37,373 nucleotides of DNA from Verrucomicrobiota bacterium. Lineage in GTDB: Bacteria; Verrucomicrobiota; Kiritimatiellia; CAIKKV01; CAITUY01. Under the pieces are notes generated by a model that did not search any database, was not told where the DNA came from, and saw nothing but the letters and a program-made list of their open reading frames with translations. The stretch lies in the NCBI GenBank assembly GCA_011391785.1, contig JAABPW010000350.1, positions 1 to 37,373 of the forward strand, given 5' to 3'. The position numbers and the translations under genes were made by a program. Positions 7,129 through 16,668 of this stretch are shown here, piece by piece; the stretch's first letter is position 1, and each line of letters opens with the position of its first letter.

Positions 7129-7754
7129 GCGGCCGGCTTGAGGAAGGGATTGTGTTTCTTTTCGCGCCCGATTGTGGTTCGCGGGCCATGGCCGGGGTAG
7201 ACGAATGTGTCATCGGGCAATCCGGTGAGACGGCGCAGTGACTGTTCCATGAGGACTTCATTGCTGCCGGGAAAATCGGTACGCCCGATGGATCCACTGA
7301 AGAGGGTGTCTCCCGAGAAAAGCGCTTTTTCAGTAGGGAAATAAAAGCAGACTCCGCCGGGGGTGTGACCCGGTGTGGCGATGACTTCGTAGGCAATTCC
7401 GCCATCGTTGTACCGCTGGCCATCGGCCAACTCACGGTCAATCGCCGCCGGGTGCCCGGGTGTTTCATAATAAGGAAGTGCCTGATTGGCCGGAGTGAAG
7501 GCCCAGGCGGCATCGGCGGGGTGCATCGCCACCGGTGCCGGGAAACGACGGGATATTTCCCCAAGCCCGCCAACATGGTCCATATGACCGTGGGTGATCA
7601 GATAGGCTGCCACAGAAAGGTTTTGTTCCCGGAGGCTGACGGCGATCTGCCCGGCATCGTCGCCCGGGTCAACCACGAGCGCTTGTCCGGCGCCGGTGGC
7701 GATGATGTAGCAGTTGACTTGAAAGGCACCCACAACAATCGGAGTGATTTGCAT
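7116..7754 (-). CDS. Metallo-beta-lactamase-fold hydrolase, glyoxalase II-like (YcbL type)
   Basis: The 212-residue single-domain protein carries the full dinuclear metal site: THGHMDH (H55, H57, D59, H60), H130 in TPGHTPGG, D149 in FSGDTLF and H189 in YPGHGP. SIGRTDFPG is typical of the YcbL-like branch related to hydroxyacylglutathione hydrolase. It lacks the C-terminal glutathione-binding domain of true glyoxalase II, so the substrate is a thioester or similar small molecule not fixed by sequence. It is last in the proS-HU-hisS operon, 21 bases after hisS. Its end overlaps the convergent rlmB. Confidence 0.9.
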   Translation of the reverse strand: MQITPIVVGAFQVNCYIIATGAGQALVVDPGDDAGQIAVSLREQNLSVAAYLITHGHMDHVGGLGEISRRFPAPVAMHPADAAWAFTPANQALPYYETPGHPAAIDRELADGQRYNDGGIAYEVIATPGHTPGGVCFYFPTEKALFSGDTLFSGSIGRTDFPGSNEVLMEQSLRRLTGLPDDTFVYPGHGPRTTIGREKKHNPFLKPAAYPR

Positions 7755-7775
7755 AATCTTATTTCTCCGGCGTTA

Positions 7776-9053
7776 TCAATTGCCGAGGGTTTGTAGCGCA
7801 ATTTCCTGCTCGGTCCGATCTGCCAGATTCTTGACCCGGATGCTTCCCTTGGCAAGATCATCGGGGCCGATATAGATGCCGCGGCCGAATCCGGCCTTGC
7901 CGGTTCGTCCAAAGAAGTGCTTTGGTTTTTCAGGATGTAAAGCCAGGTCCACGTTGGCCCCTCCGGCCCGCATAGCCTTGGCCACCCGGATGGCGGTATC
8001 ACGCTGGGCCTCCTCCATGAAGGAGACCGCCAAGTCCCGTCGTCCCTCCAGATGGGGAATCTTGCCGCGCTCAGCCAGGAGTTCGGCGATGACGACATCC
8101 CCGAATCCGAGTCCGACCGCGGTCATGGGCTTGCCGCCCAGGTCTCCGAGAAGATTGTCATAGCGGCCGCCGCCGAAGATCGCCCTCAGGCTGCGCCCGG
8201 CGTCAAACCCCTCGAAGACGATGCCGGTGTAATAGCCGAGGCCGCGGATGACGGAAATATCAAATTTCACGACATCCCCGGCATCATATAGCTTCATGAT
8301 ATCGAAAAAGGCGAGGAAATGGTCCAGGGCAGGGGTTCTCTGCCCTAGAAGTTCAATCACGGCCTCGAGCGAGGTGAGTCCTAGCACCTTGAAGGTCGCG
8401 TCAATACTCTGCTGGGTAAGCCCCTCGTTCCGGAGCAGCACGCCGATTTCCTCGTCGGTGATTTTTCCGCGCTTGTCCAGGGCCAGGAAGGTGGCGGCGT
8501 GGTGCTCGCGGGGAATGCCGAGCTTGGCGAGGATATCCGACAGAACGGCGCGGCTGTTGACGTGGACGCGGACTTCATCGCTTCCCAGCCCGAGTTTCCG
8601 GAGTGCCTCGATGGCGGCCATTACAACCTCGGCTTCCGCCATGACGGAGGGCTCACCGACGATATCCATGTTCCATTGGTAATGTTCGCGTTTCCGGCCC
8701 CGGGTCATCCGCTCATAGCGAAAGCACTGGGCGATGGTAAACCACTTGATGGGGAAGGTCAGCTCGTTCTGGCGGGCCACGATCATGCGGGCGAGGGTGG
8801 GGGTCATCTCGGCTCGCAGCGCGAGTTCGCGGTCGCTCTTGTCCTTAAACCAATAGATCTGGTCCTGGATTTCCTCGCCGCCCTTGCGCTTGAGGAGTTC
8901 GAGGCTCTCGACCACACAGGCATCATAGTGTTCGAAACCGAAGCGGCGGGCGGCTTCGGCCCAGGCCTCGAATATTCCATTCCGGACAGCCATGTCGTCC
9001 GGATAGAAATCCCGCATGCCGCGGGGAGCGGAAGTGTTGACGGATTCAGACAT
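7776..9053 (-). CDS. hisS: Histidyl-tRNA synthetase
   Basis: This class II enzyme charges tRNA-His. The 425 residues show motif 1 near PRGMRDFYPDD (10-20), motif 2 FRYERMTRGRKREHYQWNMD (111-130), the histidine-specific RGLGYYTG (270-277), GGGRYDN (294-300) and motif 3 VGLGFGD (313-319). A C-terminal anticodon-binding domain occupies about 335-425. The motif 2 loop (RGRKREHYQWNMD) is unlike the E. coli form (KGRYRQFHQLGCE) and resembles the variant known from plant organelles and some non-proteobacterial lineages. It lies 17 bases after the HU gene in the proS operon. Confidence 0.96.
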   Translation of the reverse strand: MSESVNTSAPRGMRDFYPDDMAVRNGIFEAWAEAARRFGFEHYDACVVESLELLKRKGGEEIQDQIYWFKDKSDRELALRAEMTPTLARMIVARQNELTFPIKWFTIAQCFRYERMTRGRKREHYQWNMDIVGEPSVMAEAEVVMAAIEALRKLGLGSDEVRVHVNSRAVLSDILAKLGIPREHHAATFLALDKRGKITDEEIGVLLRNEGLTQQSIDATFKVLGLTSLEAVIELLGQRTPALDHFLAFFDIMKLYDAGDVVKFDISVIRGLGYYTGIVFEGFDAGRSLRAIFGGGRYDNLLGDLGGKPMTAVGLGFGDVVIAELLAERGKIPHLEGRRDLAVSFMEEAQRDTAIRVAKAMRAGGANVDLALHPEKPKHFFGRTGKAGFGRGIYIGPDDLAKGSIRVKNLADRTEQEIALQTLGN

Positions 9054-9070
9054 AATGAAGAGGGGTCCGG

Positions 9071-9376
9071 TCAGGCTTGGCTTTTCAGGACGCGGGCCTT
9101 CATTTCCTTGCCCGGCTTGAACTTGACCACGCGGCGTTCGGGGATGACCACCGTGTTTTCAGGCTTGTTGGGGTTGCGCCCGATGCGGCGCTTCCGGGTC
9201 TTGATTTCAAATACCCCGAAGTCGCGGAATTCGATGTTTTCCCCGTTGGCCAGGCTTTCGGTGATGTAATCCAACGTCTTCTGGACCACAAAGAAAACCT
9301 GTTGCTGGGACAGCTCGGTCGCCTCGTCACGCTTGGATTCTTCCGCGATACGAATGACTAGTTCACGTTTGGTCAT
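9071..9376 (-). CDS. HU/IHF-family DNA-binding protein
   Basis: The 101-residue protein has the dimeric HU fold. It begins with the helical body (MTKRELVIRIAEESK), then has GENIEFRDFGVFEI and the DNA-intercalating beta-arm (RRIGRNPNKPENTVVIPERR) with the conserved Arg-Asn-Pro tip. KFKPGKEMKARV closes it. It binds and bends DNA in the nucleoid. The start ATG overlaps the proS stop (ATGA, 9373-9376), so it is translationally coupled to a tRNA synthetase, an unusual partner for HU. Whether it is HU or IHF-like cannot be decided from sequence alone. Confidence 0.95.
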   Translation of the reverse strand: MTKRELVIRIAEESKRDEATELSQQQVFFVVQKTLDYITESLANGENIEFRDFGVFEIKTRKRRIGRNPNKPENTVVIPERRVVKFKPGKEMKARVLKSQA

Positions 9377-11082
9377 GACAGTTCTCCTTTGATAATGCTT
9401 TCAATAAAAGCGACGGTGTCGGCAATGGGGATCATTTGCTTGTCCTGCTCAGTACGGCGCTTTACTTCCACTTTTCCCTCCGCCAATGAACGTTCGCTGA
9501 TCACCGCCCGGATGGGGAGTCCAAGCAGATCCGCATCCTTGAACTTGACGCCCGGACGTTCGTCGCGGTCATCGAAGAGCACCTCGATGCCCCTGGCCTC
9601 CAGCGCCGAGATAAGTTCCTCGGCGACTCTCACGCTTTCGGCATGGGCGGTGTTGGGGACGACCACGTCCACTTGATAGGGGGCGATGGCCATCGGCCAG
9701 ATGATTCCGTTTTCATCGAAGCTCTGCTCAATGACGGCCTGCAGGGTCCGGGTGACGCCGATTCCATAACAGCCCATAATGCTGATCTGGCGGTTTCCGC
9801 TGGCGTCTAGGAACCCGGCGTCAAAGGCCTTGCTGTATTTGGTGCCCAGCTTGAAGACATGTCCGACCTCGATGCCACGCTTTTCGCGCATCCGGACACC
9901 GCAACGGGGGCACTTGTCGCCTTCCTTGGCGATGACCAGATCATGGAACGAGGTAACGGTGAAATCGCGTTCCACCATCACATTGATGAGATGGCTATCG
10001 TCGGCATTGGCGCCGGTGACCGAGACGCGGGGGGTCTGGAGTTCGAGATCAGCATAGATGGGGATTTTCAGCCCGACAGGACCGGCAAAGCCCACGGGGG
10101 CGCCGGTAACTTTCATGATCGTCTCGTCATCCGCCAATTTTAGGGTGGCCACCTTGAGAATGCGAGTGAGCTTATGCTCGTTAAGTTCCCGGTGTCCGGC
10201 AACCAGCACGGCAATCGGCTTGTCATCGGCTATGTAGATCAATGTCTTGATCAAGTCCCAGGGTTTGACCTTGAGGAAAGAGGAGACTTCCTCGATGGTG
10301 CGTTTGCCCGGGGTTGCCACAACGGCAGGTAATTGGTCCGTGGTGGAAGGTTTCCCGGTCGGCGTTTTCCGTTCCGCGCGTTCCAGGTTAGCCGCGTAAG
10401 CACAGGTTTCGCATTCAACAATGCCATCTTCGCCCGAGTCCGCGAGCACCATGAACTCGTGCGAGAAGTCGCCGCCGATGGCGCCGGTGTCCGCCTCGAC
10501 CACCTTGGTGCGCAACCCGCACCGCTTGAAGATGCGGATATAGGCGTCATACATGGCCTGATAACTGGCGTCAGCCGCCTCCCAGCTCACGTCGAAGCTG
10601 TAGGCGTCCTTCATGATGAATTCCTTGGCGCGCATGAGGCCGAAGCGGGGTCGGATCTCATCCCGGAACTTGGTCTGGATCTGGTAGAAGGTTTTGGGGA
10701 GCTGGCGGTAGGAGTTGATCTGGCGGTTGGCGAGATCCGTGATGACCTCCTCGTGCGTCGGGCCCAGGACCATGTCCCGCTGCTGCCGATCCTTGATTTT
10801 AAACATGGCGTCGCGCAGGATCGCGTAGCGGCCGGACTGTTCCCAGATTTCACGGGGCTGGAGGGCGGGCATCAGGACTTCCAGGGCGCCGGCCCGATCC
10901 ATTTCCTCGCGGACGATCCGTTCAACCTTGCGGAGGGATCTCAAGCCTGCGGGCATGAAGGTATAGAGTCCGCCGCCGAGCTTCATGATAAGCCCGGCCC
11001 GCATCATCAGTTTGTGGCTGTTAATCTCGGCATCCTGCGGCGCTTCCCGCAGGGTAGGTATCAACGTCTGTGTCCAACGCAT
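9373..11082 (-). CDS. proS: Prolyl-tRNA synthetase (bacterial type)
   Basis: The 569-residue class II synthetase charges tRNA-Pro. It shows LGPTHEE (107-113), motif 2 FRDEIRPRFGLMRAKEF (139-155), a bacterial-type editing insertion of about 160 residues in the middle, CETCAYAAN and CPRCG cysteine pairs, GIEVGHVFKLGTKYS, and an anticodon-binding domain at the C terminus. The start is placed at 11082 (MRWTQTLIPTLREAP, the standard N terminus), with AGAAGGAA about 9 bases before it. A longer frame to 11145 adds 21 residues unlike the family. It leads the operon proS-HU-hisS-hydrolase. Confidence 0.96.
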   Translation of the reverse strand: MRWTQTLIPTLREAPQDAEINSHKLMMRAGLIMKLGGGLYTFMPAGLRSLRKVERIVREEMDRAGALEVLMPALQPREIWEQSGRYAILRDAMFKIKDRQQRDMVLGPTHEEVITDLANRQINSYRQLPKTFYQIQTKFRDEIRPRFGLMRAKEFIMKDAYSFDVSWEAADASYQAMYDAYIRIFKRCGLRTKVVEADTGAIGGDFSHEFMVLADSGEDGIVECETCAYAANLERAERKTPTGKPSTTDQLPAVVATPGKRTIEEVSSFLKVKPWDLIKTLIYIADDKPIAVLVAGHRELNEHKLTRILKVATLKLADDETIMKVTGAPVGFAGPVGLKIPIYADLELQTPRVSVTGANADDSHLINVMVERDFTVTSFHDLVIAKEGDKCPRCGVRMREKRGIEVGHVFKLGTKYSKAFDAGFLDASGNRQISIMGCYGIGVTRTLQAVIEQSFDENGIIWPMAIAPYQVDVVVPNTAHAESVRVAEELISALEARGIEVLFDDRDERPGVKFKDADLLGLPIRAVISERSLAEGKVEVKRRTEQDKQMIPIADTVAFIESIIKGELS

Positions 11083-11143
11083 AAATTCAATTCCTTCTCT
11101 CGTTGCAAAGAGATGCATTTGACACAAAGAGAAGGGGTTATGC

Positions 11144-11183
11144 AAGAAAATAGAAATATTGCCTGCTGAAAACAGCAGGCAAT
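11144..11183 (-). terminator. Intrinsic terminator after the ferritin-like gene
   Basis: On the minus strand an 11-bp perfect stem (11183-11173 with 11168-11158, GCCTGCTG/CAGCAGGC core, 4-base loop) is followed by the T-rich run ATTTCTATTTTC. It separates the ferritin-like gene from proS, which lies downstream on the same strand. Confidence 0.8.
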
Positions 11184-11214
11184 TATCTGATATTCCTGAA
11201 GTAGTGGCGGACCT

Positions 11215-11718
11215 TTACTTCAACCCGCGTTTCACCATCAGAACCATATCCTCCTTGAGGTTCTGCAGGTCTTCCTCGTGCATCACCTCATCCTGAAGGA
11301 TCTGCAGGACCATGTTGTAGGTCACGGGATCGCGATCCCGGCTGAACTTCAAAAGCTCATTGTAATGCTTAATGGCGCACTGCTCGCCGCTGATGTTCTG
11401 GTCGAGGACAACCTTCACGTAGGGATCCTTGGGGGCGTCGTAGCCGCAATTGGTGAGTTTCAGCCAGACGTCCGGGCCGAGTGCCGGTGTTCCGCCGAGT
11501 TGGATGATCCGGTCGGCGTCCATGCCGGCGTGACGGAGTTCGTCTGCGGCGTGCTGTGTCAATTCCGCCATGACGGCATCCTTCATGGGGCCCTTGACCA
11601 CCTTGGCGCCGAGCCAGTACTGGTAGTAGGCGAGCCACTCGTCGCAGTAGAGCTTGTTGAGCATGGCGATGATCTTGTCCACATCCTTGCCTACGATCTG
11701 TCTTCCTGCGGTACCCAT
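11215..11718 (-). CDS. Ferritin-like protein, probably DPSL (thioferritin)-type
   Basis: The 167-residue four-helix protein has a bacterioferritin-type di-iron site: E27 (CDEWLAYYQY), E60-x2-H63 (DELRH), E112 (SGEQC) and E144-x2-H147 (DEVMH). C91 (TNCGYD) and C114 (GEQCAIKHY) are a cysteine pair 23 residues apart. This is close to the arrangement described for Dps-like DPSL/thioferritins, in which two cysteines sit by the metal centre. Such cages oxidise and store iron using peroxide and protect DNA or protein. The start at 11718 is chosen for AAAGAGGAG just upstream; the longer frame to 11901 has no ribosome site. With rubrerythrin in the same window, it suggests an anaerobe coping with oxygen. 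Confidence 0.82.
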   Translation of the reverse strand: MGTAGRQIVGKDVDKIIAMLNKLYCDEWLAYYQYWLGAKVVKGPMKDAVMAELTQHAADELRHAGMDADRIIQLGGTPALGPDVWLKLTNCGYDAPKDPYVKVVLDQNISGEQCAIKHYNELLKFSRDRDPVTYNMVLQILQDEVMHEEDLQNLKEDMVLMVKRGLK

Positions 11719-11856
11719 GGAACTACTCCTCTTTATTTGGTTTAGCTGGGGCATGTGCCCGGTAACTGCTTGAAATTTAATGCTCATTTCCGTCTGCGTC
11801 AATCCTGCTGTTCGAATTCTGGGTCCCGGAATCGAGGACGAAAAAAATAACATTAA

Positions 11857-11878
11857 CTTTGCATTGCAAAGCGCTTTG
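11857..11878. promoter_or_regulatory. Overlapping palindromes in a divergent intergenic region
   Basis: CTTTGCATTGCAAAG (11857-11871, odd palindrome) shares its right half with CAAAGCGCTTTG (11867-11878, perfect palindrome). They lie in the 213-base gap between the divergent ferritin-like and membrane-protein genes. This is a plausible repressor operator; no regulator is identified. Confidence 0.45.
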
Positions 11879-11931
11879 TGATGTGTTACTTTTAGGTCCA
11901 TGAGGATGAATGAGCAGGGAGGGAGGAGCCT

Positions 11932-13038
11932 ATGAACAAGAGGATTTTGGCGGGCTGGCTTATGGGGGTCATGGCGTGTGGCATGCTGTTGGGATTACCC
12001 TTGGCCGGCGTCGTCCTGAACGGCGGGGCGATCCAAACCTACATGGAATTTCCGCCCATTGCGCGCTACGTAGTGCATGCCCCGTTTTCCTGGTGGGCGT
12101 TTGCCGGGTTGGGAGGGGGGATTGTCGTGGTTCTGGTCCCGTTCTTGCGGCGGGTTATCCGGGGGGAATGGTTCCGGTGTCAGGCACCCGCACGACATGG
12201 ATTCCCCTGGTGGGGCTGGCTAGGGCTTGCCGCGGGAATGACCGGGTGGCTGCTGGCATGGACCCGTTTCCCGTGGTTTGCCCCCCTGCAATCCTTTACC
12301 TTCAGCCCGCTCTGGTTCGCCTATATCGTCGTGGTGAACGCCCTGACCTTCCGCCGCACGGGGGGGTGCATGATGCTGGACCGGACGCGGGTGTTTGCCG
12401 GCCTGTTCCTGGCCAGCGCCTTCTTCTGGTGGTTTTTCGAGTACCTGAACCGTTTCGTCCAAAATTGGTACTATGAGGGGATTGGGGACTTGGCGCCGTG
12501 GCAGTACTTCATCTTTGCGACGCTGCCTTTTTCCACGGTGCTTCCGGCCGTCATGGGAACCTATGAGCTTTTAAAGACGTATCCGGACCTGTCGGCGGGA
12601 CTCGATGACTTCATGCCCCTGCGGATCCGGCACCCCCGGCGGTGGGCCGCGGTAACAGTGGTCATTTCGGCCCTCGGTCTGGCCGGGATCGGGATCCGTC
12701 CCGATGTGTTGTTCCCGCTGCTTTGGCTTGCGCCGCTCCTGATTCTCACCAGCATTCAAACGCTGGCCGGCCAGGATACGGTCCTTTCGGGGATGGAGCG
12801 GGGCGGCTGGCGCCGGGTCTGGTTGCTCGCCCTGTCCGCCCTGATTTGCGGATTCTTCTGGGAGATGTGGAATTACCACAGCCTGGCGAAATGGATCTAC
12901 GCGGTTCCGTATGTCAACCGGTTCCATATCTTTGAAATGCCCATTCTCGGGTATGCCGGGTATCTTCCCTTTGGCCTGGAATGCGCGGCCATTGCCGGCC
13001 TGGTGGAGATGTGGTTGCGCAAGGAGAAGGATTTCTGA
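11932..13038 (+). CDS. Polytopic membrane protein with internal duplication, function unknown
   Basis: The 368-residue protein is strongly hydrophobic, with about nine to ten probable membrane segments rich in Trp and aromatic residues. Two halves resemble each other. Residues about 120-212 (FSPLWFAYIVVVNAL, then ASAFFWWFFEYLNRFVQNWY) align with about 257-355 (LFPLLWLAPLLIL, then ICGFFWEMWNYHSLAKWIY). This suggests duplication of an ancestral four- to five-helix unit. The repeated FFW-x3-x-Y/W core may form a lipid- or pigment-facing site. No transporter or enzyme motif is recognised. GGAGGGAGGAG lies just before the ATG. ruvB follows after 18 bases. Confidence 0.75.
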   Translation: MNKRILAGWLMGVMACGMLLGLPLAGVVLNGGAIQTYMEFPPIARYVVHAPFSWWAFAGLGGGIVVVLVPFLRRVIRGEWFRCQAPARHGFPWWGWLGLAAGMTGWLLAWTRFPWFAPLQSFTFSPLWFAYIVVVNALTFRRTGGCMMLDRTRVFAGLFLASAFFWWFFEYLNRFVQNWYYEGIGDLAPWQYFIFATLPFSTVLPAVMGTYELLKTYPDLSAGLDDFMPLRIRHPRRWAAVTVVISALGLAGIGIRPDVLFPLLWLAPLLILTSIQTLAGQDTVLSGMERGGWRRVWLLALSALICGFFWEMWNYHSLAKWIYAVPYVNRFHIFEMPILGYAGYLPFGLECAAIAGLVEMWLRKEKDF

Positions 13039-13056
13039 TACTTTGAACGCTCAATT

Positions 13057-14073
13057 ATGACAGAGCGTTTCATCAGTGACGGGCTGAACAAGCCGGACCA
13101 GGAGCTCGATGTGCGGCTGCGGCCGACCAAGTTCCGGGATTTTACGGGGCAGAAAAAGGCGTCGGAACGGCTGGAACTGTTTACTGCCGCCGCGAAAAAA
13201 CGCGGGGATGTAATGGAGCATGTGCTCCTGTCGGGACCCCCGGGACTCGGCAAGACCACGCTTGCTTATATCCTGGCAGGGGAAATGGGCGTCAACATCA
13301 AGTCCACCTCCGGTCCGGTGATCGACAAGCCAGGCGATCTGGCGGGTTTGCTCACCAGCCTGGAAAGGGGGGATGTCCTGTTCATTGATGAAATCCACCG
13401 GATGCAGCGTTCCGTAGAGGAGTATCTTTACTCCGCGATGGAGGACTTTGTGATCGATATCATGATTGATCAGGGTGCGAATGCCCGGTCGGTCCGCCTG
13501 AACCTCCAGCATTTCACTCTGATTGGCGCCACCACGCGAAGCGGTTTGCTGACGGCGCCGTTCCGCGCACGGTTCGGGATTCCCATCCGGTTGGAATACT
13601 ACGAGGCCGGTGACCTCGAGCATATCATCAAGCGCTCGGCCAGGATCCTGGATGTGGATGTGGACGATGGTGGCGCCAGGGAAATCGCGCGCCGTTCGCG
13701 CGGAACCCCGCGCATCTGCAATAACCTGCTTCGCCGCGTCCGGGATTTCGCGCAGGTCAAGGCGGATGGACGGATCACCGCCGATGTGGCCGCGCGGGCC
13801 CTCACTATGTTGGATATTGACGAGGATGGGCTCGATGAAATGGACAAGCGCATCCTGGAAACCATTATGCATCGCTTCTCAGGTGGTCCCGTTGGATTGA
13901 ATTCACTGGCGGTCTCGGTGAGCGAGGAGGCCGACACCATCGAGGAGGTCTACGAGCCGTTCCTGATTCAGGAAGGATTCCTGAAGCGTACGGCCCAAGG
14001 CCGGGTCGCAACCGATCTGTGCTACAAACGCTTCGGGATCGCCCCCTCCACGGCGCAGGGCCGGCTGCTCTAA
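13057..14073 (+). CDS. ruvB: Holliday junction branch migration ATPase RuvB
   Basis: RuvB is the hexameric AAA+ motor that drives branch migration with RuvA. The 338 residues include Walker [10 protein letters not shown] (60-68), Walker B FIDEIHR (109-115), sensor 1 GATTRSG (157-163), arginine finger R170 in PFRARFG, and a C-terminal winged helix ([19 protein letters not shown]). [14 protein letters not shown] is the family-specific segment. ruvA and ruvC are not in the window; splitting of the ruv genes is common outside the gamma-proteobacteria. There is no clear ribosome site. Confidence 0.96.
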   Translation: MTERFISDGLNKPDQELDVRLRPTKFRDFTGQKKASERLELFTAAAKKRGDVMEHVLLSGPPGLGKTTLAYILAGEMGVNIKSTSGPVIDKPGDLAGLLTSLERGDVLFIDEIHRMQRSVEEYLYSAMEDFVIDIMIDQGANARSVRLNLQHFTLIGATTRSGLLTAPFRARFGIPIRLEYYEAGDLEHIIKRSARILDVDVDDGGAREIARRSRGTPRICNNLLRRVRDFAQVKADGRITADVAARALTMLDIDEDGLDEMDKRILETIMHRFSGGPVGLNSLAVSVSEEADTIEEVYEPFLIQEGFLKRTAQGRVATDLCYKRFGIAPSTAQGRLL

Positions 14074-14110
14074 ATACTTTTTTCACGCGCCCCTTGTCTG
14101 TGTGACATTC

Positions 14111-14122
14111 TGTCGCGCGACA
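14111..14122. promoter_or_regulatory. 12-bp perfect palindrome upstream of dnaK
   Basis: TGTCGCGCGACA is a perfect palindrome 150 bases upstream of the predicted sigma-54 promoter. It could be a dimeric regulator site or part of the ruvB 3' end structure. Confidence 0.3.
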
Positions 14123-14165
14123 CATGGTGAAATCGAGACGTGCGCCAATTCGTCATTATTTTCGC

Positions 14166-14235
14166 TTCAAAAAGTTATGATTACTTTTCTAAAAATAGTT
14201 GCAACTGTATTACCTTCAAAGTGTTGTGATTATTT
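14166..14235 (+). repeat. Direct repeat pair upstream of the dnaK promoter
   Basis: Two 21-nt copies (14166-14186 and 14215-14235) share TTCAAA-N2-GTTRTGATTAYTT with 17 of 21 identical bases, 49 bases apart. They lie roughly 40 to 110 bases upstream of the sigma-54-like element, the zone where enhancer-binding activators usually bind. Confidence 0.5.
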
Positions 14236-14257
14236 ACAGGTGATTTTGAATTCAGGC

Positions 14258-14274
14258 TTGGCACACGCATTGCT
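14258..14274 (+). promoter_or_regulatory. Candidate sigma-54 promoter for dnaK-groESL
   Basis: TTGGCAC (14258-14264), five bases, then TTGCT (14270-14274) reproduces the -24/-12 consensus YTGGCACG-N4-TTGCW with exact spacing between GG and GC and only the seventh core base different. Predicted transcription would begin near 14285, about 60 bases before the dnaK ATG. No CIRCE element is visible here or before groES. Confidence 0.6.
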
Positions 14275-14343
14275 ATATCTTGGGCAAACGGTTCTAAGTA
14301 CAACGTTGGCGAACTTTCCGTATTCGGGAAAAGGAGTTGGGTT

Positions 14344-16269
<1,926 letters not shown>

Positions 16270-16279
16270 GGACTAGGCG

Positions 16280-16304
16280 CGCGGCCGGGTGTTCCGGTCC
16301 CGCG
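16280..16304 (+). other. GC-rich hairpin between dnaK and groES
   Basis: CGCGGCCGG pairs with CCGG-TC-CCGCG (two-base bulge, loop GTGTT). With no T-tract it is not a terminator. It may be an mRNA processing or stability element that uncouples dnaK from groESL levels. Confidence 0.35.
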
Positions 16305-16336
16305 ATGACGTAACGTAACATGAAAGGAGAAATGAG

Positions 16337-16639
16337 ATGCTGAAAGTTAGACCGTTGGCGGACCGGGTTCTGGTGGAACCCAAGAAGGAAAAAGAAGTCA
16401 CTAAGGGTGGAATCATTATTCCCGACAGCGCGAAGGAAAAACCCATGGAGGGTACCGTGATCGCCGTGGGGACTGGCAAGCGCGACGATAAGGGCACCCT
16501 GATCCCGTTCACCGTCAAGGTGGGGGACAAGGTCCTGATGCCCAAGTACGGCGGCACCGAGGTCAAGATCGACGACAAGGAATACCAGATCGTCCGCGAG
16601 GAAGATATCCTGGGCATCCTGGACAACAGCTCGAAGTAA
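16337..16639 (+). CDS. groS: Co-chaperonin GroES (Hsp10)
   Basis: GroES is the heptameric lid of the GroEL folding chamber. The 100 residues start with [14 protein letters not shown], have the mobile loop ([18 protein letters not shown]) that docks on GroEL, and end with [20 protein letters not shown] precedes the ATG by 8 bases. It lies 67 bases after dnaK and 29 before groEL. Confidence 0.98.
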   Translation: MLKVRPLADRVLVEPKKEKEVTKGGIIIPDSAKEKPMEGTVIAVGTGKRDDKGTLIPFTVKVGDKVLMPKYGGTEVKIDDKEYQIVREEDILGILDNSSK

Positions 16640-16668
16640 TTTAACCAACAACACAGGAGAGATTGAAA

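Noticed and set aside
11083-11145. Longer N terminus for ProS
   Set aside because: The extra 21 residues are unlike the family, and a good ribosome site precedes 11082.
11719-11901. Longer N terminus for the ferritin-like protein
   Set aside because: AAAGAGGAG directly precedes 11718; the extension crosses the divergent regulatory gap.
14074-14343. CIRCE (HrcA) operator before dnaK
   Set aside because: No TTAGCACTC-N9-GAGTGCTAA or close variant is present here or before groES.
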